This document shows positions 1 to 13,636 of a DNA stretch of 64,000 nucleotides, one piece after another. Made by a program: the position numbers and the translations under genes. The notes beneath the pieces were generated by a model, which was not told the DNA's origin, searched no databases, and saw nothing but the letters and a program-made list of their open reading frames with translations. Source of the stretch: Marisa cornuarietis (lineage: Eukaryota > Mollusca > Gastropoda > Architaenioglossa > Ampullariidae); contig SMMW01000575.1 of NCBI GenBank assembly GCA_004794655.1, positions 7,760,501-7,824,500 of the forward strand, given 5' to 3'. Numbering within the stretch: position 1 is the stretch's first letter; each line of letters opens with the position of its first letter.

Positions 1-349
1 CTGGCACAGGTCCAGCAGCACTACAGGCTTTTCTTAGTTCCAGCCGACGATGAATCATTTACAGAGCCACCTAACGATTAGCACGTGCCGCAGGATCTCG
101 TCCTCTGCTTAAAGTATGTTTCTCATTTCAAGATTATTTCATTATTGCAAACAAGTATTCCTTGAGTTAAGGAGTGTTTATTGCATTTAGCTTTCGATGG
201 CGTTTAACTGTATCGAGTCCATGAAGGATCTCTCTAATCAGACACAAACTGTTTCCCCCATCCTACCCACCTCCCACACTTACAAAATGCTCATCAGAGC
301 TTAACTCTTTCGGGTTTTCCAACGTTCTGAGTCATTGTGCCTTCCAAAA

Positions 350-356
350 CACACAC

Positions 357-403
<47 letters not shown>
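350..403. repeat. (CA)n microsatellite
   Basis: About 54 bp of CA repeats with two CG interruptions. Confidence 0.95.
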
Positions 404-405
<2 letters not shown>

Positions 406-1009
406 TATATAATATACTACATAAAGATACACACACAAAAGCACACTGTAGCTAAAACACAAATACACCCAATCTCTAATTCTGTTTCTGTGTGTGACTG
501 CATCTTTTCTCAGTTTCCACTGGCAATCACTATCTGTTTGTCTGTCTCCGTTTTTTGTTCCCTCCTTACCTTAGAAAACTTAAAGCATCAGGTGGGTTAA
601 GCAGGCCCAGATGAAAATCGAATAAAAAAATGGACGTTTATTTTTAGCTGCGTCAGCGTATCTGTTAAAAGCAGTGATGTGCTATGAATAGACCGAACTG
701 CTAGAAGCAAACCATCACCTGCGATGCCCACTTTATGGCTCCCGACCAGGTGCGTGATAAGTCATGGGTTCATCACTCCTTAGCATTTAAGGTTTACTGC
801 TCGCAGTGTGCAAGGACCTCAGATTCTTATAGACCACGACACGACTGAGCCACAAGGACACGTAATGGGGCTTCCCCCCACCATCTTGGAGCTCGATTAC
901 TCTGACATTCCCTTTCTCGTTGTCTTTTTCTGTTTAAAATCACACGCTGAAATGTCGCACACAGGTGTGTTTGGACCTAAATGGGAGGAGGGAGGAAGAA
1001 GGGTATTAT

Positions 1010-1099
<90 letters not shown>

Positions 1100-1118
1100 G
1101 TCGTCGTCGTCGTCGTTG
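1010..1118. repeat. (CAT)n-(CGT)n trinucleotide microsatellite
   Basis: About 30 CAT units pass into six CGT units. Open frames through it (poly-His, poly-Ile, poly-Ser, poly-Asp) are artefacts. Confidence 0.95.
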
Positions 1119-1512
1119 TCATTGTCACAGCCTCTTTTTTTTCTTTTTAGGTTCGCCATACTTTAATGACGTAATAGGCTGTTCCCGCAAAAGGATGCGC
1201 CTCAGGCATGTAAACTTTCACACAAATAACATGACACACAATAGCCAGATCATATGCAAGTGTCATGACGCATACACGAGACATGACAGACAAGGCAAAT
1301 GACAAGTAAATGACATTACAGATGAGCGACATGACCCAGATATAAGGAACAGTACATATCGACAACATGACAAATACACAAATATGGATGGCATCTTCCT
1401 ACATGAAGTTCAATCATAAGTTTAAATATCTTTATGCGGAAGGTGCTAAACGCTTTTTTAATTATTAAGAAAAATACTGCAAGTAACGTTGGAGATGATG
1501 AAAGCCCTGCAC

Positions 1513-1652
1513 GACAGGATACTATGCTGCTGCTCATGGCGAGTCAGGAGACAGTGATGATGTTCATGACAAGACAGAGTAGAAATGTTTTTGCTCACTT
1601 TGAGACAGGATACATTGTTGCTGTTCACGGTGATACAGGATACATTGTTGCT
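1513..1652. repeat. Degenerate minisatellite, about 30-bp period
   Basis: Two clear 30-bp units (1601-1630 and 1631-1650 on) share ACAGGATACATTGTTGCT. Weaker GACAG-started copies lie upstream at 1513, 1550 and 1573. Confidence 0.6.
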
Positions 1653-1852
1653 TTTCTTAGCAGCTTGCCCATTGGCTGGGAATGATGAGAATCTGGAACA
1701 TGACAGTTGTATAGAAGACGTTTTACAATGAAGTGAAACAGAAAATGAAAACCAGATTGAGAGTTCTACGAAGCACTGACTAGGTTCGTGCACGAGAGAA
1801 AATAAAAGCCTTCTCACTTCACCTCTTGATTCGCTCTACCTAAGAGATTCGG

Positions 1853-2037
1853 TCGAGGGCGGCCCAGTGGTGCAACGGTTAGCGCCTGTCACCAATACAG
1901 TGAAGGTTGGCTGTCGTGGGTTCAGATCTTGTCTTGGGCACGCTGTTCTTTCTCTGCATGTGGCATCTGTTTACAGTGCTGGCTGCCTTGCTGTGATATA
2001 GACTTAGTTGCTGGTTCGGCAAAAAACACCATATTCC
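1853..2037 (+). mobile_element. tRNA-derived SINE, full-length copy
   Basis: A polymerase III A-box-like motif (AGTGGTGCAACGGTTAGCG, about 1866-1884) and B-box-like motif (GTGGGTTCAGATCTT, about 1916-1930) are spaced as in tRNA-headed SINEs. A body follows with CTTGCTGTGATATAGACTTA and GCTGGTTCGGCA. A second copy, inverted and internally deleted, is at about 38.93-39.05 kb, which confirms a dispersed family. Confidence 0.75.
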
Positions 2038-3749
2038 AATTCTAACAGATTTGATCTTGTTCGTGTTGACACATCTTGAAAATAGGAGCAAAGACGACTG
2101 CTTTACCCTCGACCTGTTATTTGTTATTATGTATAATAATATGAAAAACCAGACTAAAAAGGTAAAGTCAAAATGTTACTTAAGTTCTCGTATTTACTTT
2201 CTCTGTCCCTCTTGACAATGGTCGTGAATATTTGAGACTCTGTGGCAGCAACTGTCGCATCTTGTGATGCGGCCTCGCACGATTTTCGGCAGGTGGCAAC
2301 AGGAGGTTCAAACTCGTGCTTGCAGAAAAGAACATTTTAAACACAATAGGCTGTGTCGTTATATGGCAGAATAAAGTAGCAGGAGTTTGGGAATAAAGCT
2401 TACAACGAAGCAGCTTTATTTTAAACCCGAACGATGAAGTCCTTTTATCGCTGAATCCCGCTAAATCTCACTTGTACAGGGGCCATACAGAAATATCCGC
2501 TCTCACTCAAGTTTCATTTGCGACAAAATCAGATTTTAAAGATCGCTGTTCCTGCTCAGAATTAATTTTTTAAAAGTGCTACGGGACAAAGGATAAAAAA
2601 GGAAGTCATCAGAACAATTAACAATTCAGCACAATATTTTGGATTATCGTTCTTGTTTTTGCAAGTTTCAATTTCTCTTTTCGATTTGATCAAAACAAAA
2701 TATGGAAGCCCGCCATGTAAGCTGAGAAAGATTTCTGTAATTTACTAGAGGAAACTAGATTTCTGTCAAAAAAAAAATAGTAAATCAAATAAGCCTACTT
2801 TTTGCACAGCCAGCTTCCTCTCAACCCTCTGCTCTAACTGTCGGAGAGTTGGGCACATTGTCCACAGTCAACGGCCGAGTGTCGTGTTGGACGCAGACTG
2901 AACATCAACCTTTCGGTGACCCTGTGACTTGTTGGCAACTACTCAGTTGTTGATGGATTTCCCCGAGCGAATCCAAACCCTGACCTGCACCGGCGCACAT
3001 CTCCAGCCGCGTCAAAAATAAATAATGTGAAGGCAGTGCCAGATACGGACGACGACGACGACGACGACGATGATGACGACGACGACGACGATGATGATGC
3101 CCACTCTGGTGAAACCTCGCTACACACAGCCATGCGAATGACTCCAACCTCAACCACATGGTGGCATCTTGCATACCTGTCTGAGTCTGACTAAACTCCC
3201 ACTTCACCAGATGGCAAACTCTTTTTTTTTCAATGTTTTGGTGACCACACAACACTATCTCTCATACCAGTCTAACGAAACATCCACTTCAACAGTTGAT
3301 ACCTTGAGGAAATGTTTTGTTACGCAGCTGACATTTGTTGAAATGCAGCTGATAATCTTGTTTGTTTTTATCTGACGAAACGTCCGCTTCGCAAAAAAGC
3401 GATTTCAAAAGCACTTCGCATAATGTGGAAACTTCTTTTGTGTGCTGTTTGGTTATGAACACATCAAAGCCTGTGAGATCTTTATTTGGAAGTTTTTCTT
3501 CAGTTATTATTATTATTATTTTTTTTTTTGCCGGATCCAAATCTCCTCAAAAGCTTACACAGAAATTATCGTGTTCAGACAGTCTGTATGTCACACGTAC
3601 CCCCAACCCCCCCAACCAAAGATAGTAAAATAAACAAAATGGGTCATAAGTACTCATAACGGGTTTTTCCCTCGTGACAGCGAAGCGAGCGCCACCTAAC
3701 GGACCCCATGATAGCGGTTCAAGTGAAGTTTCGAGCTGGTGGAGACTCA
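2038..3749. other. Non-coding, nothing recognised
   Basis: AT-rich with homopolymer runs and one GAC/GAT microsatellite. Open frames are short and of simple composition. Confidence 0.5.
3047..3099. repeat. (GAC)n/(GAT)n microsatellite
   Basis: Alternating GAC and GAT runs, about 53 bp. Confidence 0.95.
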
Positions 3750-4800
3750 TGTACCGCCAGTAATGACACTAATTACCGCTACAAATGTCCTGACAAATCG
3801 TTTTTCAGATTTCCACCGGATGAAGCAAGGTTAGCACATGATTATTTTCACAATAGTTTCTTTATAGACATAAATATTTCTCGCTGAAGATGATCGATAC
3901 TGAATAATGTCGTCTGATGTGAATTCATTTTGTCGTTTATGTGAAGTTAATGGTTTGTTGATGACATTTGCTTTGGAAATTGAAGTCCAAGGTGCCACCT
4001 GCACAAGACATTACTGACAGCCCACCTGATGTTTCATTAATTCTTCAGCTGTCGCCTAGTAAAAAAGAAAAGCGTTAGCAGAACACATCATATCGCCTAA
4101 AAAAAACTTTAAAAGCAGCTTCATGTGTCAGCAACAAGAAACTGTCAACAAAAGCCAAAAAGGAAGAGATCATCACAGATTTGTCTGAACATCTCCCTCA
4201 GTCTGCCCTTGATTTTGTGGCAACACAGATCCGAATAGGTAAAAAGCAAAGGGTGAGATGGTCATACAAGGATAAGTGAATTGCATTATTATTATATCAT
4301 ATAAGCACAAAGGCATATCACATGATTAAGAAAATGTTCGCCCTTCCATGCGTTTCAACACTACCAGGTGCAATGGCAAAAGTTCATGTCTATCCAGGAT
4401 TTAATGACAATGTCCTTAATCAAGAATAAAGTTGCACGGATGTCGGCTGGGTCACAGTTTTGTGCACTTATCTTTGATGAAACTCCAATAAAGGAGAGTG
4501 TCATTTACAATTCAGAAAGAAGTGAAATAGTGGCCAGCTTTCTGGCGCAGAACATGAACAATTTCTGACTCTTAAAACGCTAAAGGAAAGTCTGGTTGTG
4601 CCAAGCACACAGTTGTTTCACTTTATTCATGTATTGGAAGACAAATTCATTTCCTGAATGGCACATATTGTGCACATGGACAAGGCAACAGCAAGACTAA
4701 TGGTGCAGCTTCAGACAAACGCAGACTTAAAACAGTCGTTCATGTTCCTTCTTGGTAAATCTTGCCCTTTGAACATGATGGTGCAGCATCTGTACCTCAG
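3750..4800 (+). pseudogene. P-element/THAP9-like transposase relic
   Basis: A plus-strand stretch with several stops reads like a P-type transposase. A THAP-like start (…NYRYKCPDKSFFRFPPDEAR, about 3765-3830) comes first. Next is a spacer rich in Lys/Ser, then LSEHLPQSALDF…RVRWSYKDK and the LLYHISTKAYHMIKKMFALP block (about 4200-4350). The block STLPGAMAKVHVYPGFNDNVL follows, then SQFCALIFDETPIKESVIYNSERSEI (about 4452-4530), which matches the family's catalytic-region DEM-IK motif with Thr for Met. Several nonsense and frameshift changes make it inactive. The 3' part is too diverged to bound. Confidence 0.65.
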
Positions 4801-5399
4801 TGTGCGCTTAAATTTTATTTTAAATCACAAGGCTGTTTGCCAGTCAGTCTTCAAAACCAAACAGGAAGTTTATAAAATTGAATCACTTATGATTATTTTC
4901 CATGTCATAACATTCTTTTTGTTATCTGTATAATGATTTTGTTTTCATCCTAGGATCAATTGAGATTTACTTCAGTAATCTGAAGAAAAATTTGAAGCAA
5001 ATTTCTTTTTACTGTGCTATTAAATGCTCACTGAAATGTTTTCCTAAGCATTGTAATGTTTTTATACTCCAAAGTTTTCATAAGCTGGGCACTTTTCCTG
5101 TATTTCAAAGTATTGAAATATTGCTTATGTCATTTACTGTCCTATTTACAATTAACTTTCACTCCTTTGTACTTTTTATGACACCTTTTTTTGAAGGTTG
5201 ACTATTAATACATTATATGAATTTTTTTAACACTGGTAGACCCAGTGGATCATTTCTAACTTAAGAGTAATACTGGCTGGCCTGACTGTCAAGTACAAAT
5301 AAAATTTAAAATGTGAGCTTGATGCAGACCGTGCCTTGGTGCACTAATTTTCATAACATCATAACCATTAATTTATCTGACTGCATTTTTCTTAATTCT

Positions 5400-5441
<42 letters not shown>
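5400..5441. repeat. (GT)n microsatellite
   Basis: About 21 uninterrupted GT units. Confidence 0.95.
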
Positions 5442-5446
<5 letters not shown>

Positions 5447-7560
5447 GAGTAAGCTGGCAAGGATATTCTTGTTCACATGCCATATTGACAGGTAAGGCAG
5501 AAAACAAAAAACAAAACAAAAAAGACAATCCAAAAAAACGAAAAAAAAAACAAAGGATCAACTGCAAGGAGATTTAAAAAAATCAAACAATAATAATATA
5601 AAAAAGTTAAAGATCAGGGTAAACATTTTCTTTGCACTTACTTGTGTAGGCCTATTGTTTGTTGCTAGTGTTTATGAAGAAAAAATTATGTACCAAAAAA
5701 CCTTAATGGATAATAGGTACACACTGAAAAAAATCATCATGATGGGGCGCACAATGCTGGGCGGTGATTTACTAGAGGATGACAAACAAGATCTGTTTAT
5801 CGCTATCACGTAATTATCTTCCCTCAATCTATTCTTCATGGAGACCGCTAGGGTCGCTGTTTACACAGCGGATTTCACGCTATGACCCATCTTGTAGTAG
5901 TCAGTATCTTTGCCCCAACACAGTTTCTCTCTTTTTACTAAGTTTATACATTGTGGTCAGTGAGCAAACGCTGGCCAGAAAAAATATCGAAGATGTAGTC
6001 CGCAAACTGGTGCCGATAGCCGCATGTAAAGAAGTTTTCAGATCCTATTGAATGCACTGGGAGTGCAGAGGCCAACATTATTTGCACTGTGAGCCAGTCA
6101 CCAGTCTCCTTTCTGTGGCTCTCTGACAAAATCCTATTGAGGAGTGCGTGTACATTCTCCAGACCGGTACTGTTGTCAGAGTTACGACAGATCTTAAAAT
6201 AGGTTACACATTTAGCAAATCACATTTTTTTAGTAGAGAGGGAGGTTACAAAAAAAAAAAAGCAAAAAAACAAATGAGAACAATCTTCAGCATCTGGCAG
6301 CCCATCCTCATCTACCTCCCAGAAGCAAAGCAAAAACAGACGACACTAATGGCTGTAGATGGTTAGTTTTCGTGAGCTGGGATGATGGTTTTCTTGTTTA
6401 TTTCATTTTACATACACGTAAAGCCGTACATGGAACACACGCACACGCACGGACACACACACACATACACACACGCACACGCACACAAACGCGTAGATAA
6501 ACGAAAGAACGCAACAAAATTAAATGATGCTCATCATTATTATCAACAATAATCATCAACCATCATCACTAAGCAGCAATCATCGTCGTCATTGTCGTCT
6601 TTTGCATCGTCATCTTGCTGCCAGTGTTGCTGACTGGCACGAGCCCTGACCGTTTAACCTCTCACGGCGACTTGCATAATGGTCACAGAACCTGCATGAC
6701 CACTTTAGTTGGCTGCAACCTTGAGTAAAGGCACTGACCCTGCCTCCCCACCTGCGCCAATCAAACCTGCAGCCGCAAACAGTCACGTGACAATGCGCGA
6801 GCCGTTGTCAACAACTTCTGTGGGGTGTTTGCCTCCAGATAACTCTCGACGGCCGTTGTCGAGCGTTCCATGGTTTGCCAGAATGAGAGAGAGAGAGAGT
6901 CCGATTTTTGTTATCACTCCAGTCACTCCAAGCACCTCGCTGGCCGGCCAAACATCCAGATTTGCGGCTTGTCTAACGATAAACCAATGACCGTCCCGTC
7001 CAAACGTGTGGGAACGCGGGAAAAATGTGCTGCAACGGGTTGAGTTACTACCCTCCACCCGCTTGAAACTCGTCCTCTACCTCCCCCTCTCCCATCCTCC
7101 TGGTTTCTCCAGCCCATTCAGAAAAAATATAACGGGATGCAAGTCGTATTTTCCCGAGATTTAAGCATATTTTCCACGAGATGTAAACGTAGTTAATTCG
7201 CCATGAAATGTAATGTGTATTCCCCCCTCCCCCCCACAAGATGTAAACGCAGCACATTCGCCACGAGATGCTCGTGTAGTTTTATGTCTGTCCCAATCTC
7301 GCGTGAACCTTTGTCCAAACCTATGCTCATTTCCCTCCGTCCTGCCTTGCTACCCCACATCCCCTTACCCCGCCGACCCTCCGCTCGTAGTGGAAAGGGG
7401 AAATCGACCGTCACTGTCCTTGACCCTTATCTATCATGTGTCAAAGACTTTGTTATCAGTCGGGGAAGATCTCTTACTCCTTGGAGGAGCCATAAGCCAG
7501 ACGTTCACTATATTTGCTGTTTGCCGACGGTGTCGTTCAAAAGCCAAGAAAACAGCTGGC

Positions 7561-7561
<1 letters not shown>

Positions 7562-7626
<65 letters not shown>
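7562..7626. repeat. (CA)n microsatellite
   Basis: About 32 uninterrupted CA units. Confidence 0.95.
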
Positions 7627-7627
<1 letters not shown>

Positions 7628-8756
7628 TTATTTTCTAATATACAATACGACAATCTTGTTTAGTACAAAGGACTGCAATGATTATTGCCTTCAAGGCTGC
7701 AAAGTTTCTTAGCTGTAAGCTGAGAAAAGGACAACTGTGACGTCAGCAGACATGGCTTCTTGACTCTTACATGCACTTACTTTCAAACTGTGAGTGTCCA
7801 TGGATTAGCCTCGTGACTGACGCAATGGTCAGGGAAAGACAAGTTTTAGACAATATTCAAAAAGTGACAAGTGGTTTGTTTCCACACCATGTTGAATGGA
7901 TGTTGTGCAATCTTTGACCAACGGTCTGAAAACCTGCACGCCTTTCGCGGATATGTCTGTCTTACATGACACACTGCGACACCCTGTCTCTTCCCCAAAA
8001 CTGTAGGTGAAATCTCCGGTGTGGAGGAAATGTGATCCAGTCCAACAAAACGAAATAGCAGTTTTTGCTACAGGTGGCTGAACTAGTTTTTGTCACATGC
8101 GTCTTTCGAAGTTGTTGAGCTGTCAGTCCGGATTTAACCATGTAGATTAAACTCAAAAGCACACATTTCGACACGCACCAACCGATGAGGTGCGAACATG
8201 ACAGGATTTGTGAGTGTTTGCACTGATTTTGTTTTCTCATGTCTTTCTTTGTGTGTTAAAGGACTGTCGTTTGTCAGAGTCGCTCTGACAGCTACTTGAG
8301 TGAATGACATTTGTCTAGAGAGATTACGTGATTTGTACGTCTCTTTCCGGGCCATGGGTCATTGGTATATTCAGACAACCAGGACATCATTAAACTGAAG
8401 ACTGGTATTTAGTTTCTGGACATTTGCTGCCAGGAGTTTTACACTGAGTCAGAGATTCATCATGGCGAGCTAGTCCTGAAACACATGCCACGTCACACGG
8501 ACCTTGGTTGTGCCGGAAATGACATCTGAACCCCCTCTCCAAGATTCTCATTGCTTTGGGTGACAAGCGGTTTTGTCGCTATTCATTATGTAAACATAAG
8601 TTAATTCTGGTACAGTGAGTCATACTCAAATCCGTTTCTTGTGCTACTCACATGATATTTTTTTCTCTATGGATAAACCCCAGAGGTAATTGCAGCAACA
8701 CAAAGCTACAGGATGCACCATCGCCAAACATTAAGGTTAAAGGGCCACAGGGAGAG

Positions 8757-9093
8757 ATAATAATGATAATGAAGATTTTTATAGTGCATATTCACACTCA
8801 CAGAGGGCATGCTCTTAGCGCTTAAAACGGGGAAGAGACATGGACTAAATGGATAGAAGACGAAGGACGGAAGAATAAACGACAATACTGACGACAAACA
8901 GAAAACAAAGATAGAAAACACAAAAAGACACCAAGTAACAGGAACAGAGAATATGGTGATTCTGCAGAGAAAGATGGGTAGAAAAGTCGCAAGAGCGGGA
9001 GGGGGGAGGGGGGAGGGGGGAGGGTCAGAAGCACGATCATTGTGTGGACTGTGTTAGGAGTAATGCTCAAGGAAGAGGTGCGTTTTCAGTGCA
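8757..9093 (+). repeat. Dispersed repeat family A, long copy 1
   Basis: Begins with (ATA/ATG)n, then GAAGATTTTTATAGTGCATA, TTCACACTCACAGAGGGCAT and GCTCTTAGCGCTTAAAACG. It ends GGAAGAGGTGCGTTTTCAGT. The copy at 46.73-47.04 kb matches along the whole length. A GGGGGA microsatellite (9000-9025) lies inside. Confidence 0.85.
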
Positions 9094-9649
9094 ACGAGGT
9101 GGTAAGTAAAACCGAGAACATGATAGGTACCTGACGTAAATGCCAGTAAGTGGAGCGACAAACAGCTTTCTCATGTTTCAGGAACAGACGATGGGACAAA
9201 GGGGACAAACTAAACGACAACAACAGAAGCAAATAATAATAATAAAAAAAGCTATGGAGAAGAGAGTGTGGCGGGAGAGGGGCTGAGCATTGATCGTCAG
9301 AAATGTGGAGTAGATTAATTCCCAGTGAGTAAGAGTTAGGTCCCTTGCTTATCTATTTACATTAAATTTACTGCGAAAGTGGAGAGATTTCGGTGCGTGT
9401 GGTCGTGTGGAGTGTGCTACAGATTTGGATTTTAAAAATAAACTGGTGTGGGGTGTGGGAAGGCCTTGGGAGGGATGTCAGTGGGTGCAAAGTCATAAAG
9501 CACATCAAGTGTGATTGATAGACGAAAGGGGAAATTACGCTTGAAAACAGTTTTATTGCTTCATCATTTGCTCCACGCTCTTTTGTGAGGACGGGAAGTG
9601 TTTGGCTCTTCTTTGAAGTGCTTGATGTTCTTTTGTTTTCTTCCTCCCA

Positions 9650-9945
9650 CGCGCGCACATGAACGCACGCACGTGACGTACGAAAACACACGCAGGTACA
9701 GACGTAATCCCCACTCTCTCGATCATGCACCTGTATACGCACACATGTACATGCAAACATTAACGCGCACATGTGTATACATGCACACACAGACACACTC
9801 ATACGCGCGCATATACAAATTTACACACACATACGCGCGCGCTCACGTTTGCGCACACGCATGCACAAACTTACACATACGACGCACTCACGTAAACACA
9901 CACACACACACACATGCACGCGCACACACCTACCCACACACACAT
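9650..9945. repeat. Imperfect (AC)-rich cryptic simple sequence
   Basis: About 300 bp of CACGCA/ACACAT mixtures with a pure CA core at 9897-9914. Confidence 0.85.
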
Positions 9946-10739
9946 TGAACTGCAAGTATGGAGTGTGGAGGAAGTCAAAATCCTGTTTTTTCACAATCTT
10001 TATCTACTTCGCCCAAGCAAAGAAACTCGGCAGATTCCTCATTTATGTCTTCCTTCCCTCCTTCCAGGCAGTACTTGCGTCTTCACTCTTTATCATCGGG
10101 ACAGTTTAAATTTCCTCAGTATGATATGGTCAGCTCCATTTCCTCATTGACATCTGGACACTTTAACGTTTCTCATTATGATCAGAACAATTTAGCTTTT
10201 TTCCATAATGATAGGACAGCTTTAACAGTTTGTCTCTCATCACCATTGATACAGTCTCATTTTTCTTATCAGTTCATCTTCTTTTAACCTGCAATCTAGA
10301 ACAAGTATTGCCTCGATCGACCCAGTTCCTGTTGTAAATCTTCTCCTCCTTCAATATCCGGCTGTTCTATTTCAAATTCTCTGTAATCGTAAATTTCTTA
10401 TCGGACTGATAAAAGCCTCTTTCCTTCACTTTGAAGTGGCACGCAGCGCCGATATGCTTGTTTGCCATTTGTGGTGCTTTTTCTAAGATTAAGCCACCGC
10501 GAAAAATAAAATAAATGGATGTTGCAGAAACGGGAATGCAAAAAAAAAAAAAAAGTCTTATTCTCTAAGTACTATCCAGGCACGGATGTTTCAGCTGCTG
10601 AGGTGTATCAGATGTGACCTGTGCCGTCTTCACCTTCCACACCATGTGACATAGAGTGTTCTGTCCATGTCAGCCGGTCAGCTGATGAGATTGAGAGGCG
10701 GGTGACAAGGTCAAGAATGGGACGAGATGAACAGTAAGA

Positions 10740-10741
10740 GA

Positions 10742-10779
<38 letters not shown>

Positions 10780-10791
10780 AAGAAAGAAAGA
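10740..10791. repeat. Compound (GT)n(GA)n(GAAA)n microsatellite
   Basis: GT units, then GA units, then GAAA units, followed shortly by a G10 run (10801-10810). Confidence 0.9.
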
Positions 10792-12774
10792 TGTCATTAA
10801 GGGGGGGGGGTCACTAATCACTATAACAACGGTCGCAGAACTGGAAAAAAAATCAGGCAAAATGTTGGAAGATCTACCAACCAGACTTTCTTGGTTTTGT
10901 CTTTATCATCTTCCAAGGCCTCGCTCGGAAAGTAAGGGCTGATTTCAAGTTAAACTGGATCCGTATGTTCCGAGTTCAAGGGACCCTGGCCCTGCTGTCA
11001 ACGCTGTTGGACTCGTAAACAGTTGCCAGTGTCGCAGGCGACAATGCTTAGACAGTCTGATCCACTCACTGACCGGAAGCCGCGCAGACTGGATGCGCAG
11101 TCGTTGAGCTGTGCTCCCCCGTGGCCGTAAATGCTGCCAGCCCCTGTCTCGCTCGCCAAGGCGACGAATGCGGGAGGCCACACGCTTGTTGCTTGTCGTC
11201 ACGATTTTGCTACAAAAGCTGTACTGCAAATAAAATATGGGGGTCAGGGGGTCCCTTTGTACCACGTGGACCGACAAGCTGCAGCGGAGGGAGGGAGACT
11301 TGCACAGAGGTTAATGCTCGCGCTGGAAGGAAATTATGTCACAGTCTGAGCCAACAGTGCCAAGACAAGCGTGACGAACAACCCAACACATCCTTGTAAC
11401 TGACACAGCATATTTAATGCTTAAGTAAAACGAATTGTTTTTTTATTAACAAAATAATTATATTCTTTTCATACACTGCGTATGTAATGTCAACTCAAGC
11501 AGTTTCATTACATCTATTCCTTCCAGTAATTTGAAAAAATATAAGATTGATGTAACTGTACCAAGCTCCCTATCGCAAATGGCAGCAAGCTCTGCCTTGC
11601 ATCCTGGACTTTCAGAAAAACACAGGTGGCCTTAAAAGAAGTGTTTGAAATTAGATTTTTGCGGGGGTATTTTGCCTGAATTGTGTCTCTTTCTGTGAAT
11701 TATGTCTGCCCCGGTGACTTTTGCTGAGTAGTCAGAGATTGCGTTTTATCCACTTTCAACTATATTCACTATATTTATTTTCCATTATATTTGATAATTT
11801 ATTTTCCACTATATTCGCTATGTTTATTTTGGCTCTTTATTCAGATCAGATATTATTACATTGCGTATGTGCCTGTATGTTTGATATTGTACATTACAAA
11901 ACCCTCGTATTTCTATTTCCGATATTTTCCTGTCAGTGTTCGGTGTAGGAGCGGCTTGAGAGTGAGAAGACTTCACTGCGTGTTTTTTTTTTTTTCCTTC
12001 GAAACCTAAGAAAAGACCACCCCACACGGCTTCATACTGTGTTTGCCGGAGAAGGAACCCCACCAGTTCGACGGGGCTTCTCGAAGCAAGACTGTCGTGA
12101 TCAGTGGCGGGATTAATGACCCCGTTATCTCCGCATGACTGATCAAAAGCGATTTGCGGCGTCTCGCGTGCCTCATAAAAGTAGCGCGTGAACCCGTGCT
12201 TCTGCACCCGGGGACAGGCCGCTCATCTATTTTCGTTGGTGACTTGATGGATAGGTCTCCGGACAGCTTGCCACAGCAGTATTTTATTGTTGTTGTGGCT
12301 TTCATGACATTTGTTTTTGACAGTCGAGAAACACTTATTTTAACACTCCGGGCTCTGCGTGAGATCTTTGGTCGCTGCACGTGGACGAAAGAGCGGTCTG
12401 TAGGTGGTATTCATGCGAATTAATAACAGCGAATTTATTGTGATGCAAGTGACTGAAGATGGTGCATGCTGGCAAATATTCAGAATTTTATTAATAATTA
12501 TGTCGCGGTGTGTTATTAAGAAGGCCAAAACCTTAAGTGCAAACTCAAATTATTCAAAGTGAATTCTGGAGACAGTTTGGAACCGTGAGTCAAACAGTTC
12601 ACAGTGTCACACCGTCTATGGGGAAAAAAAACACCATCAAATATATTATATACGTACTGTAGCGTGTATACCCTCTTTCTGAGTATAGACTGTATGAAAC
12701 TAACTAATTTTCATTTAACGGACAAATAAAATAATGAAGAAAGTACTCTGGACTTAGTATGCGGAAGACCTTCC

Positions 12775-12890
12775 TTTAGGTGCACATGCACTCGTGAGGA
12801 TGAAAGTACTTCCTGGTCCCTGGTTCGAATTAGCCTCGTAGTTCTGTAAAGTGGGGTGAACGTCCCACATGGCGACGGGGCCGCTTTCTT
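12775..12890 (+). mobile_element. Possible decayed tRNA-related SINE
   Basis: A B-box-like CTGGTTCGAATTAG (about 12823-12836) follows a weak A-box-like TTTAGGTGCACATGC. A T-rich tail follows at 12890-12920. Support is weak. Confidence 0.3.
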
Positions 12891-13470
12891 GCTTTCTTTA
12901 TTTTTTAATTTTTTTATCTGAAGGGTATGCTAGCTAAAATTGCCTACACGTGTTTGCTTGATTGTCTTGTACAGTTTACATTACAAACAGCGAGGCAACT
13001 TGCTTATCTGTCAACATAATCTTCCCGCCTTCATGACTCCATGACGGCTTAAATATGTACAATGGCTTCGTCATGCTGACGTCACACACTGATGTACTGA
13101 AGAGTGACGCACACTTCATAAAACAAGACGTAACGGTCGCCAGTGGCGCCAATGAAACGTGTTGACTGAGCGTGTTCACTCAGGGCACCTGAGCGGTTCT
13201 TTTATAGTACTTCAGAGGGGCAACCTGAGAGCAAGTGGTGAGGATGTTGTCAAGATATTTTTCATAGTGTTCTTGGAATGCTTCATATTGGACGGCATTA
13301 AATATTACAGACACTGTGCTTGCCGGCAGCCAGACAACCGAACTGTCGATTTTATGGCAAGACATTATTTCCCGCCTGACAGTTTCATGTGGCTTGGCGA
13401 GAGGCAGTTTACTGTCAGTAGACTAGCAAAGCAGTTATGTTGCTAGCGACGAGAAATTTTTGCCCTCTTT

Positions 13471-13528
13471 TTCACTCACTCACTCACTCACTCACTCACT
13501 CACTCACTCACTCACTCACTCACTCACT

Positions 13529-13573
<45 letters not shown>
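13471..13573. repeat. Compound (CACT)n(CA)n microsatellite
   Basis: About 14 tetranucleotide units pass into about 22 CA units. A second CA tract follows at 13600-13633. Confidence 0.95.
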
Positions 13574-13598
13574 GTGTATGTGTGTATACGCGCCTCTG

Positions 13599-13636
<38 letters not shown>

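Larger units (their letters stand above)
1..1852. other. Gene-free flank, left edge
   Basis: Apart from the CA, CAT and 30-bp repeats listed, no coding signal was seen. The 1200-1380 part is enriched in ACATGACA motifs. Confidence 0.5.
4801..8756. other. Non-coding, microsatellite-bearing
   Basis: Two dinucleotide arrays and a CAT/CGT-rich stretch near 6530-6620. Frames at 6709-7712 have no family resemblance and cross the CA array. Confidence 0.5.
9094..12774. other. Non-coding, AC-rich
   Basis: Simple-sequence stretches only. Overlapping frames on both strands at 10945-11400 look like chance frames in GC-richer DNA. Confidence 0.5.

Noticed and set aside
808..1302. Poly-His, poly-Ile, poly-Ser and poly-Asp frames
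   Set aside because: They are the readings of a CAT/CGT microsatellite with no coding context.
13471..13633. Possible CRISPR-like array
   Set aside because: There are no spacers; these are perfect simple repeats in a eukaryotic genome.
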